From NCBI GenBank assembly GCA_025356765.1, contig JANXRO010000340.1:1-13728 (forward strand): a stretch of DNA of 13,728 nt, in the 5' to 3' direction. The notes under the pieces were generated by a model. That model had not been told where the DNA came from. It made no database searches and was given only the letters and a program-made list of their open reading frames with translations. Of this stretch, positions 1 to 7,035 are shown piece after piece. A program made the translations under genes and the position numbers. The stretch is from Hyphomicrobiales bacterium. Its GTDB lineage: Bacteria > Pseudomonadota > Alphaproteobacteria > Rhizobiales > Aestuariivirgaceae. How positions within the stretch are numbered: the first letter of the stretch is position 1; every line of letters begins with the position of its first letter.

Positions 1-2
1 GG

Positions 3-1187
3 CGTGTGCGCGAGCAATCTGACGCAGCAATTTCACGGGTAAAACAAGTTGAAACACTGTTTGATCTTTCCCACAAGCTTTCTGCCACAACAATAATAGA
101 TGACCTTATGTGGGTGGTTGCAACGCAGGCCGCTTCAACGGCACAGGGGCAATCTATTGTGTTGCTGAAGAAGGGCAATGATCTTGTCATCACTTCGGGT
201 ATGCCACCGGAAGATAGCTTGGGCCCAGCTGATTGGACAGCAGCGCGTTGGGCTTTGAACCATAGTGAGGTTGCTGGCTGGAATTCACAGACTCTTCCCA
301 ACGCCCATTTCCAATATCATCCGATGAAAACCCCTCGCGGTGTTGTGGGTGTTGTTGGAATAAGGCCCACAGGCATGGCGCTTTCATCAGAGACACTGCG
401 CATGACGGATGCGTTGCTTGGCCAGGTTTCTATTGCGCTTGAACGCAGCATGTTGGCTGATGAGGCAGCTGAGGCCCGGGCGGCAGCTGAAGGAGAGAAA
501 TTACGTTCGGCGTTGCTTTCATCAATTTCCCATGATCTGCGAACGCCGCTTTCATCAATCATCGGATCTGTTTCAACGCTGCGCAGCTTGCAATACAAAA
601 TGACAAAATCAGTTCGTGATGACTTGCTTGAAAATATCGAAGAGGAGGCAAATCACTTGTCACGATTTGTCTCCAATCTTTTGGATATGACCAAAATTGA
701 AGGTGCTGCAATATTGCTTTCAAACGAAGACATTGAGATTGCCGACGTTGTCGCGGCTGCTGTTCGGCGCGCAAAACAAACCTGGCCACAACGCAAAATC
801 ATCAGCAAAATTGCAGCGAATAATTTGATTGTGGAAGGCGATGCCGTTTTGCTTGAACAGCTGGTCTTTAACCTGTTCGACAACGCAAATAAATATACAC
901 CGCAAGCCACGGCGACCAGGGTAAGCGTTGAGTTAGATGGGAATTTTGTTTTGCTCAAGGTTGAGGACGAAGGAATTGGAATTCCCCCGCTGGAATTGAA
1001 CCATGTTTTTGAAAAATTCTACCGCGTAGCACAAGGCGATGGCCGCGCGCCCGGCACCGGATTGGGGTTGGCGATCTGCCGAGGTATTGCAAACGCCATG
1101 GGTGGCAGTATTAAAGCCGAAAGCCCCATCACGAATGGCCTTGGAACGCGCATCGTGGTTCGGTTCCCGGCAAAGGAAAATTTATGA
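3..1187 (+). CDS. kdpD: Potassium sensor histidine kinase KdpD, C-terminal part (5' end off window)
   Basis: Membrane sensor kinase that, with KdpE, switches on the high-affinity Kdp K+-ATPase. The reading frame is already open at the left edge (the codon before the GTG at position 6 is sense), so only the last ~395 residues of a usually ~900-residue protein are seen. The N-terminal KdpD/USP domains and the four membrane helices lie outside. Counting from position 6, residues ~17-148 form the KdpD-type GAF domain, with the family's GWN..TLP...Y.P stretch at ~91-106. A HisKA domain follows with SHDLRTPL and the phosphoacceptor His176. The HATPase_c domain has its N-box at FNLFDNANKYTP (~288-299), DEGIGIP at ~321-327 and GTGLGL at ~350-355. 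All catalytic boxes look intact. The stop overlaps the kdpE start. The kdpFABC genes are expected upstream but are not visible. Confidence 0.95.
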   Translation, partial: RVREQSDAAISRVKQVETLFDLSHKLSATTIIDDLMWVVATQAASTAQGQSIVLLKKGNDLVITSGMPPEDSLGPADWTAARWALNHSEVAGWNSQTLPNAHFQYHPMKTPRGVVGVVGIRPTGMALSSETLRMTDALLGQVSIALERSMLADEAAEARAAAEGEKLRSALLSSISHDLRTPLSSIIGSVSTLRSLQYKMTKSVRDDLLENIEEEANHLSRFVSNLLDMTKIEGAAILLSNEDIEIADVVAAAVRRAKQTWPQRKIISKIAANNLIVEGDAVLLEQLVFNLFDNANKYTPQATATRVSVELDGNFVLLKVEDEGIGIPPLELNHVFEKFYRVAQGDGRAPGTGLGLAICRGIANAMGGSIKAESPITNGLGTRIVVRFPAKENL

Positions 1188-1879
1188 TCAAGCCGCGCGT
1201 TTTAATTGTTGATGACGAACCACAAATTCTGCGGTTTCTTGAACCAGCTTTGAAGGCTGGCGACTTTGATGTCGTTACTGCCGTGACCGGAGCAGAGGCC
1301 GTAAAACTAGCTGCCACCAAAGCGCCAGATATTATTTTGCTCGATCTGGGCTTGCCGGATAAGGATGGCAAGAATGTCATTCAGGAAATTCGAAGTTGGT
1401 CGCAGATTCCCATCATTGTGGTTTCTGCGCGTGACCGTGAAGTTGAAAAAATTGCGTCGTTAGACTTGGGTGCTGATGACTACATCAACAAACCCTTTGG
1501 CATCGGTGAACTGTTGGCCCGCATAAGGGCGCAACTACGCCATCGCAAAGATAGAGAGATCGTCACTACAACGTATCAATCAAATGGAGTCGTGATCAAC
1601 ACGGTCAAACATGAGGTGACGAAAGATGGCAAACCCATTCACCTCACGCCAAAGGAATTTGATCTGCTTTTGTTGATGATGAAGAATCTTGACCGTGTTC
1701 TGACCCACAAACAAATTTTGAACGTTATATGGGGCCCTGCACATAGCCATGATGTGCAATATCTCAGAGTGATGATTGGGCAACTGAGACAGAAAATCGA
1801 GAGCAATGTTTCAGAGCCAGAGATATTGTTAACTGAAGCAGGTATCGGATACCGCCTCAATGGAGGCAACAAGAACTAA
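1184..1879 (+). CDS. kdpE: Two-component response regulator KdpE (OmpR/PhoB family)
   Basis: DNA-binding response regulator, phosphorylated by KdpD, that activates the kdp operon. The 231-residue length is normal for KdpE. The receiver domain (~1-120) has the acidic pocket Asp10/Asp11, phosphoacceptor Asp54 (LLDLGLPD), Ser81 at the Thr/Ser switch position and Lys103 in INKPF. A linker is followed by a winged-helix Trans_reg_C domain (~130-228), with HLTPKEFDLL at its start and the terminal wing GIGYRL. The start is the ATG of an ATGA overlap with kdpD, showing translational coupling. It is assigned as KdpE rather than a generic OmpR regulator because it directly follows an unmistakable KdpD and because of the RSWSQIPIIVVSAR stretch, typical of KdpE. 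It is the last gene of its operon, since the next gene points the other way. Confidence 0.95.
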   Translation: MIKPRVLIVDDEPQILRFLEPALKAGDFDVVTAVTGAEAVKLAATKAPDIILLDLGLPDKDGKNVIQEIRSWSQIPIIVVSARDREVEKIASLDLGADDYINKPFGIGELLARIRAQLRHRKDREIVTTTYQSNGVVINTVKHEVTKDGKPIHLTPKEFDLLLLMMKNLDRVLTHKQILNVIWGPAHSHDVQYLRVMIGQLRQKIESNVSEPEILLTEAGIGYRLNGGNKN

Positions 1880-2027
1880 ACGGCAATGTGCAAAGCCCCA
1901 TGCTCCAATGGCTAGAAAAAATTCGACTTACGAACATCCACATTTGTGCGGCACAGTTATTCCGGCACAGTTAACTTGCGGATAAGAATACTTTACCCAA
2001 GCTGTTGCGCTTCTGCTGGATGAAAAT
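1880..2027. other. Convergent intergenic region kdpE / GntR gene, with an 11-bp direct repeat
   Basis: This is the longest gene-free stretch in the window (~148 bp), lying between two convergent genes where terminators would be expected. I see no convincing GC-rich hairpin followed by a T-run in either direction. There is only a weak, bulged AGCC/GGCT pairing near 1894-1914, followed by A-rich sequence. The one clear structure is the 11-mer CGGCACAGTTA, present at 1949-1959 and again at 1963-1973 (14-bp period). Confidence 0.5.
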
Positions 2028-2720
2028 TTACGGGCTCAAAGCAGCTGGTTCCATTTCAAGAACCTGGCGAGTATTGGTGTAGGCGTTCTCAAGGTGCTGC
2101 GCCATTGCCGTGCGGGCTTTGTTGGGGTCTTTGCTGCGTAAGGCGCGAATAATGGCCTTGTGTTGTTCCAGTGTCGCTGCTGCTTCTCCACGCCGTGGCA
2201 GCATCATGTGCCGGCAGCGATCGAGATGAGCCTTGGAAATTTCAATGGTTCGCCAAAGCCTTGGCATCTTGCTAATCTCCGCAATCTTTGCATGAAAGTG
2301 GTCATCATGGGCAATTGCTTCGGCATAGTTCTTCGCTTTGATGGCCCGTGCATGCGCTGACAAGATTTCACGCAACGCAGCAATATCAATTTGCCCTATC
2401 TTACTGGCGGCCGTGGCAGCGCTTTCCATCTCCAAAGCGCGGCGGATGATGAAAGCTTGCTCTACTTCTTTGAGGTCAATCTTGGCGGCCCTCGTGCCTG
2501 ATTGTGCAGCCACAATAACTAGGTTCTCATCTGTTAATTTTTTAATGGCTTCGCGCACCGGTGTGCGTGACGTGCCAAGCTTAATGGCAAATGCCTTCTC
2601 GTCAAATGTCTGGCCCGGCTGAATTTGGCCTGTCACAATGAGCTTGCGCAACAGAACATAAATTTGTTCGCTTAATGGGCTATCACGATTCAGTTTTGTG
2701 CGCTGCAATTTCAACTTCAT
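2028..2720 (-). CDS. GntR-family transcriptional regulator, FCD (FadR C-terminal) subfamily
   Basis: Ligand-responsive DNA-binding regulator, most likely local to the divergent sugar operon. It has an N-terminal GntR winged helix-turn-helix (~residues 14-78, with the LGTSRTPVREAIKKL recognition region). The all-helical FCD domain follows (~85-220) and keeps the family's metal/ligand residues: the Asp and His of DDHFH, then His in EQHKAI and His in AQHLENA. FCD regulators typically bind carboxylates or sugar acids, so the effector may be an oxidised pathway intermediate (inference). An ATG at 2720 gives 230 residues. A TTG at 2726 would add two residues. Neither has a clear Shine-Dalgarno, so the exact start is uncertain. 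Divergent transcription with an inverted repeat in the shared spacer suggests control of the 2809-6091 operon and perhaps of itself. Confidence 0.88.
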   Translation of the reverse strand: MKLKLQRTKLNRDSPLSEQIYVLLRKLIVTGQIQPGQTFDEKAFAIKLGTSRTPVREAIKKLTDENLVIVAAQSGTRAAKIDLKEVEQAFIIRRALEMESAATAASKIGQIDIAALREILSAHARAIKAKNYAEAIAHDDHFHAKIAEISKMPRLWRTIEISKAHLDRCRHMMLPRRGEAAATLEQHKAIIRALRSKDPNKARTAMAQHLENAYTNTRQVLEMEPAALSP

Positions 2721-2740
2721 TTTCAAAAACTAATATATCA

Positions 2741-2756
2741 GTTGTGGACAGACAAC
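2741..2756. promoter_or_regulatory. Candidate operator for the GntR/FCD regulator (GTTGT-N6-ACAAC)
   Basis: A perfect 5+5 bp inverted repeat, GTTGT-GGACAG-ACAAC, lies in the spacer between the regulator and the divergent operon. TTGT/ACAA half-sites are of the kind bound by FCD-type GntR proteins, though the usual central spacing in that family is shorter than six. It overlaps the predicted -35 hexamer of the plus-strand promoter, as expected for a repressor site. Confidence 0.5.
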
Positions 2757-2774
2757 CATTTTCTCTCCTATGAT
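2745..2774 (+). promoter_or_regulatory. Predicted sigma70-type promoter of the 2809-6091 operon
   Basis: The -35 is TGGACA (2745-2750, five of six matches to TTGACA) and the -10 is TATGAT (2769-2774, five of six matches to TATAAT), with an 18-bp spacer. Transcription would start near 2781, giving a leader of roughly 28 nt that carries the GGGAG ribosome-binding site at 2797-2801. The -35 sits inside the inverted repeat at 2741-2756. Confidence 0.55.
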
Positions 2775-2808
2775 TGCAAAAAATAACAATTGAAATGGGA
2801 GACATGCC

Positions 2809-3855
2809 GTGCCGAAAAACAATTTTCCCAAATTGCATAATGCCATGTGGCCGGGTCTGGTTGGCAAGGGGGCAGATTCTGAACCCGGCCTTGAACTTGA
2901 TGTTCTGCTCGACCTCACCGCCAAGGCGGAAGTGAATGGTGTGAAATTTGATGGCATCGATATTTTTCATGTGCCGCCCCACACCAACATCGATTGTGAT
3001 GATGATGAGATAAAACGTCTGGCCGAACGTGTTCAGCGCCGTGGATTGATGATTGGATCTATTGTGTCGCCTGTTTGGCCTCCGGTTGGCGGCGGGTCGG
3101 CCATGGGCTCGGCTGCTGATCGAAAGAAATTTGTCGAGAATGTGCGCAAATCTTGCAACCTTGGTCGAAGGCTGCGTGAACTTGGCGTCAGGCCTTATGG
3201 CATTGTGCGCATCGATTCTTCTTGCAGCCCGGGCGATTGGGCCAAAGACCCTGTGGGCAACACTAAAAAAATTGCCCAAACTTTCCGTGAAGCTTGCAGT
3301 GTTGCCGCAGACTATGGAGAGCGGCTGGCAGCGGAAGGCGAGATTTGCTGGGGCGGCATGCATTCTTGGAAAGACATGATCAATACTCTGGAAGAGACTG
3401 ATCGGCCTCAGACGATTGGCTTTCAAGCAGATATGGCCCACACGCTGCTTTACACAATGGGCTATAACGCACCAAAGTCGCGCTTGTTGCCGGCCAAGTT
3501 TGATTGGAAAAGCAAGACAACATTAGATGAAGCGCTGAAGAAGATGACGGATGCGCTGCGCCCTTGGACTATTGATTTTCACGTGGCCCAGAATGATGGA
3601 ACTGTCAAAGGCCTTGGCTACCACGAAAAGACCGGTCGACATTGCATGGTGACAGATAAGAACGGCAAATTGGATATTCCCAAACATGCAGGCCTCTGGA
3701 TGCGCGGAAAAGATGGCGGCCTTACCAAAGCATTTCACCACATTTGCTGGGATGGTTGCATGTTCCCCAATGACGTCATGTTGCAGCAAAAAACGTGGAA
3801 TGACATTCTGGCCACAATGATAAAAGTGCGCGACAAACATGGATGGGTTGCTTGA
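2809..3855 (+). CDS. Sugar (phosphate) isomerase/epimerase-like protein, xylose-isomerase-type TIM barrel
   Basis: A 348-residue protein of the xylose isomerase-like TIM-barrel fold (PF01261, the AP-endonuclease-2 superfamily). Members are divalent-metal-dependent sugar isomerases, epimerases or lyases in the cytosol. Likely metal ligands are Glu177 (GEICW), Asp208 (QADMAH), His258 (DFHVAQNDG) and possibly Asp315 (CWDG). It is longer than typical 270-290-residue family members, with an extra C-terminal section rich in His, Trp and Cys (~265-320). The GTG start is chosen because GGGAG (2797-2801) lies 7 bp upstream; the ATG at 2804 is out of frame. It is first in an operon with a Gfo/Idh dehydrogenase starting 1 bp after its stop, so the two probably act consecutively on a sugar, perhaps via a keto-sugar. 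The exact reaction cannot be named. A related fold and gene pairing occurs in C-glycoside deglycosidation, but the small second subunit of that enzyme is not seen here. Confidence 0.8.
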   Translation: MPKNNFPKLHNAMWPGLVGKGADSEPGLELDVLLDLTAKAEVNGVKFDGIDIFHVPPHTNIDCDDDEIKRLAERVQRRGLMIGSIVSPVWPPVGGGSAMGSAADRKKFVENVRKSCNLGRRLRELGVRPYGIVRIDSSCSPGDWAKDPVGNTKKIAQTFREACSVAADYGERLAAEGEICWGGMHSWKDMINTLEETDRPQTIGFQADMAHTLLYTMGYNAPKSRLLPAKFDWKSKTTLDEALKKMTDALRPWTIDFHVAQNDGTVKGLGYHEKTGRHCMVTDKNGKLDIPKHAGLWMRGKDGGLTKAFHHICWDGCMFPNDVMLQQKTWNDILATMIKVRDKHGWVA

Positions 3856-3856
3856 C

Positions 3857-4999
3857 ATGGCCAAGAAACCTTTAAACATCGGCATGGTGGGTTATGGTTT
3901 TATGGGGCGGGCCCACTCCAACGCTTTTTCACAGGCTTCGCATTTTTTTAATCTGCCATTTCAACCTGTGCTCAAAGCCGCTTGCGCACGCAACGCAGAA
4001 AAGCTTCAGCAATTTTCTGATCAATGGGGCTATCAATCTACTGAGACTGACTGGCGGAAATTGATCGAGCGCAAGGACATTGACCTCATCGATATCGCTG
4101 CATCCAATGACATGCACATGGAGATTGCCATTGCTGCGGCGGCAGCTGGCAAGATGATCATGTGCGAAAAGCCCTTGGGCAGAAATGCTGTCGAAAGCCG
4201 TAAGATGGTGGAAGCCGTTGAAGCGGCCAAGGTGGCGAACATGGTGTGGTATAATTATCGCCGGATGCCCGCTGTCACTCTTGCAAAACAATTTATCGAC
4301 GAAGGAAAGCTTGGCAAGATATTTCATTATCGCGCAAAATTTCTGCAGGACTGGACAATTTCAGCGGATTTGCCGCAAGGTGGCCAAGGCCTCTGGCGGC
4401 TGGATGCGGGTGTGGCCGGCTCTGGCGTAACCGGGGATTTGCTTGCGCACTGCATTGACACTTCGCTCTGGCTCAACGGCGGCATCGACAAGGTTGTCGG
4501 CATGACAGAAACCTTCATCAAAGAGCGTCACCATAATCTGACGGGCAAGACCGAAAAAGTTGAGATTGATGACGCAAGCCTGTTTCTTGCGCGTTATGAC
4601 AATGGTTCACTGGGTAATTTTGAAGCCACGCGCTATGCCCGCGGCCACAAGGCACTCTACACGCTGGAAATTAACGGCGAGAAGGCATCAATATTGTGGG
4701 ACCTGCACGATCTTCACCGCCTGCAATATTTTGATCATCGCGATGAGGGTCGCAGCCGCGGCTGGCGTTCAATTCACGTCACCGATGGTGATCACCCCTA
4801 TATGAGCAAATGGTGGGTGCCTGGTTTGCAGATTGGCTATGAGCATTCATTTGTGCATCAAGCCGCAGATTTTATCGAGGGCCTTGGCACCGGAAAATCT
4901 GCTGCGCCAAGCTTCCGTGAAGCAATGGCCACAGATTTGGTGACGGACGCGGTGCTGAGGTCGGCCAGAAATGGACAATGGGAAAGTGCCAAAGGTTGA
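3857..4999 (+). CDS. Gfo/Idh/MocA-family NAD(P)-dependent sugar dehydrogenase
   Basis: Cytosolic oxidoreductase that oxidises or reduces a hydroxyl of a sugar, inositol or glycoside. Numbering from the ATG at 3857 (380 residues), the Rossmann nucleotide-binding motif is GYGFMGRAH (~12-20). The family signature CEKPLGRN (~103-110) carries the catalytic Lys105, and NYRRMPAV (~133-140) is typical of the group. GDLLAHCIDTSLW (~193-205) supplies the conserved active-site His198. The C-terminal alpha/beta substrate domain spans ~125-375. An earlier in-frame ATG at 3839 inside the upstream gene lacks a Shine-Dalgarno; the ATG at 3857 has GGATGGG upstream and is preferred. It follows the isomerase-like gene directly. 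Substrate specificity cannot be read from the sequence. Enzymes of this family acting on C3 of glycosides or on inositols are the nearest functional analogies. Confidence 0.88.
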   Translation: MAKKPLNIGMVGYGFMGRAHSNAFSQASHFFNLPFQPVLKAACARNAEKLQQFSDQWGYQSTETDWRKLIERKDIDLIDIAASNDMHMEIAIAAAAAGKMIMCEKPLGRNAVESRKMVEAVEAAKVANMVWYNYRRMPAVTLAKQFIDEGKLGKIFHYRAKFLQDWTISADLPQGGQGLWRLDAGVAGSGVTGDLLAHCIDTSLWLNGGIDKVVGMTETFIKERHHNLTGKTEKVEIDDASLFLARYDNGSLGNFEATRYARGHKALYTLEINGEKASILWDLHDLHRLQYFDHRDEGRSRGWRSIHVTDGDHPYMSKWWVPGLQIGYEHSFVHQAADFIEGLGTGKSAAPSFREAMATDLVTDAVLRSARNGQWESAKG

Positions 5000-5030
5000 G
5001 GCACGATCTGCATTTGAATCAATGCTGCGA

Positions 5031-5035
5031 AGGGA
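5031..5035 (+). promoter_or_regulatory. Ribosome-binding site that sets a TTG start for the SDR gene
   Basis: AGGGA lies 9 bp before the TTG at 5045. No in-frame ATG exists near the conserved N-terminus, so this site supports the rare TTG start. Confidence 0.6.
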
Positions 5036-5044
5036 AGTGAGAAT

Positions 5045-5737
5045 TTGAGATTCAGTGGTCGCAAAGCAGTTGTAACCGGAGGGCTTTCAGGGATCGGTGC
5101 TGCCATCGTAAAACGCATCGAGGCTGAAGGCGGCAAAGTCGTCAGCTGGGATATCAACGGAGGCATTACAACCGACATATCCGATTATGCATCGGTTGAG
5201 CGGGCCGCGGCAGAAACACTGAAGGTGTTAGGGGGCATCGACATCCTTGTGAACTGTGCTGGCATTACGGGCCCAACCGTTCCCGTGAATGGGTTTCCAA
5301 TCGATGGGTGGCTGCAAACCATTGCAATCAATCTCAATGGTACTTTTTTTACCACCCGCGCCGTTATTCCTCACATGATTGAGAAAAACTATGGACGTAT
5401 TGTCAATATCGCCTCCATTGCTGGAAAAGAAGGCAACCCCAACGCTTCGGCCTATTCCGCGTCAAAAGCCGCTGTGATTGGTTTTACCAAATCACTTGCC
5501 AAGGAAGTGGCCCAATATAACATCTGCGCCAATTCCGTGACCCCCGCTGCGGTGCGCACTCCCATTTTCGACCAAATGCCGCAATCTCATATTGATTTTA
5601 TGTTGGCCAAAATTCCGAAAGGACGTTTTGGAACAGTTGATGAAGTGGCAAATTTGGTGTGCTGGCTGGCTTCAGAAGAGTGCTCGTTTTCAACGGGGGC
5701 CGTTTTTGATATTTCAGGCGGCCGGGCCACTTACTAA
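5045..5737 (+). CDS. Short-chain dehydrogenase/reductase (classical SDR)
   Basis: NAD(P)-dependent oxidoreductase of 230 residues, a little short but complete for a classical SDR. The cofactor-binding motif is TGGLSGIG (~11-18), an Asp follows the second strand (VVSWDI, Asp36) and favours NAD(H) over NADP(H), and NCAG is at ~70-73. The catalytic triad is Ser124 (NIASIAG), Tyr137 and Lys141 (YSASK). The C-terminus GAVFDISGGRATY fits the family's last strand. The TTG start is supported by AGGGA upstream and gives a normal SDR N-terminus. It is separated by ~45 bp from the Gfo/Idh gene and 24 bp from the mutarotase gene, clearly in the same operon. It probably performs a second oxidation or reduction in the sugar pathway, in the manner of the sugar SDRs of non-phosphorylative pentose/deoxyhexose routes (inference). 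Confidence 0.88.
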   Translation: MRFSGRKAVVTGGLSGIGAAIVKRIEAEGGKVVSWDINGGITTDISDYASVERAAAETLKVLGGIDILVNCAGITGPTVPVNGFPIDGWLQTIAINLNGTFFTTRAVIPHMIEKNYGRIVNIASIAGKEGNPNASAYSASKAAVIGFTKSLAKEVAQYNICANSVTPAAVRTPIFDQMPQSHIDFMLAKIPKGRFGTVDEVANLVCWLASEECSFSTGAVFDISGGRATY

Positions 5738-5761
5738 ATCACAACAATCACGGAGACACTG

Positions 5762-6091
5762 ATGCAACGCATGAGCCACATCATCAAAGTGAAACCCGAG
5801 GTGCTTGTTGAATACAAGCGAATCCACGAGAAGGGTTGGCCGGAGATTTTAAAGGCCATCCATGATTCTAATATTCGCAATTATTCAATTTTTCTGAAAG
5901 AGCCAGAGAACTGGTTGATCGCTTATTGGGAATATATCGGCACTGATTATGCAGCCGATATGGAAAAAATCAAAAACGCCCCGCGCATGCAAGAGTGGTG
6001 GAACATTACTGACCCTATGCAAATTCCTTTTGACACGCGCAAGCCGGGCGAATGGTGGGCCAACATGGAGCAGGTATTTTATACTGCATAA
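5762..6091 (+). CDS. L-rhamnose mutarotase-like protein (RhaM family)
   Basis: Small cytosolic enzyme (109 residues, normal for the family) that interconverts alpha and beta anomers of a sugar. The RhaM fold (PF05336, a dimeric alpha/beta-barrel) is recognisable throughout. His22, in IHEKGWPEI, matches the catalytic His22 of E. coli RhaM. Tyr41 (NYSIF) and the Trp pair at 79-80 (EWWNITDPMQIP) match the conserved sugar-binding residues. The start is secure: CGGAGA (5751-5756) lies 5 bp upstream. The first 4 residues may be extra, as a second ATG occurs at codon 4. None of the other rhamnose pathway genes (isomerase, kinase, aldolase) is nearby, so the true substrate may be L-fucose, another deoxy-sugar or a modified sugar. 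It is the last gene of the plus-strand operon. Confidence 0.88.
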   Translation: MQRMSHIIKVKPEVLVEYKRIHEKGWPEILKAIHDSNIRNYSIFLKEPENWLIAYWEYIGTDYAADMEKIKNAPRMQEWWNITDPMQIPFDTRKPGEWWANMEQVFYTA

Positions 6092-6110
6092 GCGGTTATT
6101 TATTTGATCA
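6092..6110. other. Convergent junction of the two operons
   Basis: Only 19 bp separate the mutarotase stop from the stop of the converging SRPBCC gene. The sequence is AT-rich. I see a TGATCA palindrome close by (6103-6108) and a T7 run at 6113-6119, but no GC-rich stem, so no standard bidirectional terminator is evident. Termination may lie inside the facing gene or be factor-dependent. Confidence 0.4.
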
Positions 6111-7034
6111 TCATTTTTTTGATCGGTGCAGTTTTTCCAGCGTGGCAAATGCCTTCTGATAGACGTTGATTTCAGTGCGCGGGATGAGGACAAGATCATC
6201 TTGTGGACTAGCATCCCAGTCCCCGAACCAACTGCCGAATGTTGTGTTGTTGGATGTCACAGGCCATAGCCTAGGGCCTGAAACATAATTGATCCAAGGG
6301 ATTTCACTTTTGTTGATGCGATATGAGAATGATCTTTCCATATCGTTCAAATGCAACAACTCCTCTTGCAAATGTCCGGCCCCAAAATAGAAATCACGAA
6401 CGCCTGAAACTTTATTTGAGTTTGCACGGTTCAGCATATGCATTTTGGTGATTTCATCATGCCATGCACCCATGCCTGCGAAATCTCGCATCACACTCCA
6501 AATTTTATCCACAGGTGCCTTTATGGCGCGCGATGTCCAAACCTTGTTGGGCTGTCCGGCTTTCCAACGCGTTGCCCCCGTTGCCATCTTTGGTTTTTTT
6601 TCTTTGATGATGGCGGCAAGGTTTTTCCAATTGGCCGCAAATACATTTTTTGAGATCAGCTTTTCAAACTTTCCTTCATCGCCAGATGCCTCATCAAACG
6701 TTGCGGACCATTCTGCAAAAGTTTCATTGCTGTGGGTGACGGGATAGAGCTTGACGGTGGCAACATAATTTCGCACCGGGAATGCTGGCTTTTCAAAATT
6801 ATAGCTGAACATATAATTTGCGTCATCAAGGCCCAGAAGCCGTTCACGAATATGCTCGCCGCCAGTCGTGTAAAAAGAGCGCACACAGCCCACAACATCA
6901 GAATCAAGCCCAGCCTCTATTTTTGATTTGGCGATGTTCGTTGCCCACGATGGCAAGCCATTAAAATCACGGATGAGCGGCCAAATGGCCTCTACAGGCG
7001 CTTTCAATATCGTGCTGGCATAGGCCTTGGCCAT
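6111..7034 (-). CDS. Tandem SRPBCC (polyketide cyclase/START-like) domain protein
   Basis: A 307-residue protein made of two copies of the SRPBCC hydrophobic-ligand-binding fold (MxaD/polyketide cyclase-2-like). The copies run at ~residues 10-145 and ~170-304 and align with a nearly constant offset of 160. APVEAIWPLIRDF matches APVDKIWSVMRDF, RNYV matches INYV, LYPVT matches LWPVT, and EWSATFD matches SWFGDWD. No signal peptide or membrane helix is seen, so it is cytosolic. Such folds bind or transform lipophilic or aromatic small molecules; the specific role here is unknown. The ATG at 7034 is preferred over a TTG at 7049 because GGGGAAG (7041-7047) sits at the right distance and the start then falls 1 bp after the upstream stop. 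It is last in the minus-strand operon. Single-domain members are ~150 residues, so the duplication is the notable trait. Confidence 0.82.
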   Translation of the reverse strand: MAKAYASTILKAPVEAIWPLIRDFNGLPSWATNIAKSKIEAGLDSDVVGCVRSFYTTGGEHIRERLLGLDDANYMFSYNFEKPAFPVRNYVATVKLYPVTHSNETFAEWSATFDEASGDEGKFEKLISKNVFAANWKNLAAIIKEKKPKMATGATRWKAGQPNKVWTSRAIKAPVDKIWSVMRDFAGMGAWHDEITKMHMLNRANSNKVSGVRDFYFGAGHLQEELLHLNDMERSFSYRINKSEIPWINYVSGPRLWPVTSNNTTFGSWFGDWDASPQDDLVLIPRTEINVYQKAFATLEKLHRSKK

Positions 7035-7035
7035 T

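Noticed and set aside
1894..1920. Possible terminator hairpin after kdpE (AGCC...GGCT)
   Set aside because: The stem is only about 4 bp with a bulge and is followed by A-rich rather than T-rich sequence, so it does not qualify as an intrinsic terminator in either direction.
2742..2774. TTGTGG at 2742 as the -35 of the plus-strand promoter
   Set aside because: Its distance to TATGAT would be 21 bp; TGGACA at 2745 gives 18 bp and a better match.
2683..3441. 252-codon open frame on the minus strand opposite the isomerase gene
   Set aside because: Its translation has no recognisable domain and it overlaps the convincingly assigned plus-strand gene and the regulator's promoter region. It is a shadow frame.
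3839..3856. ATG at 3839 as the start of the Gfo/Idh gene
   Set aside because: It has no ribosome-binding site and the six extra residues precede the conserved N-terminal strand; the ATG at 3857 fits better.
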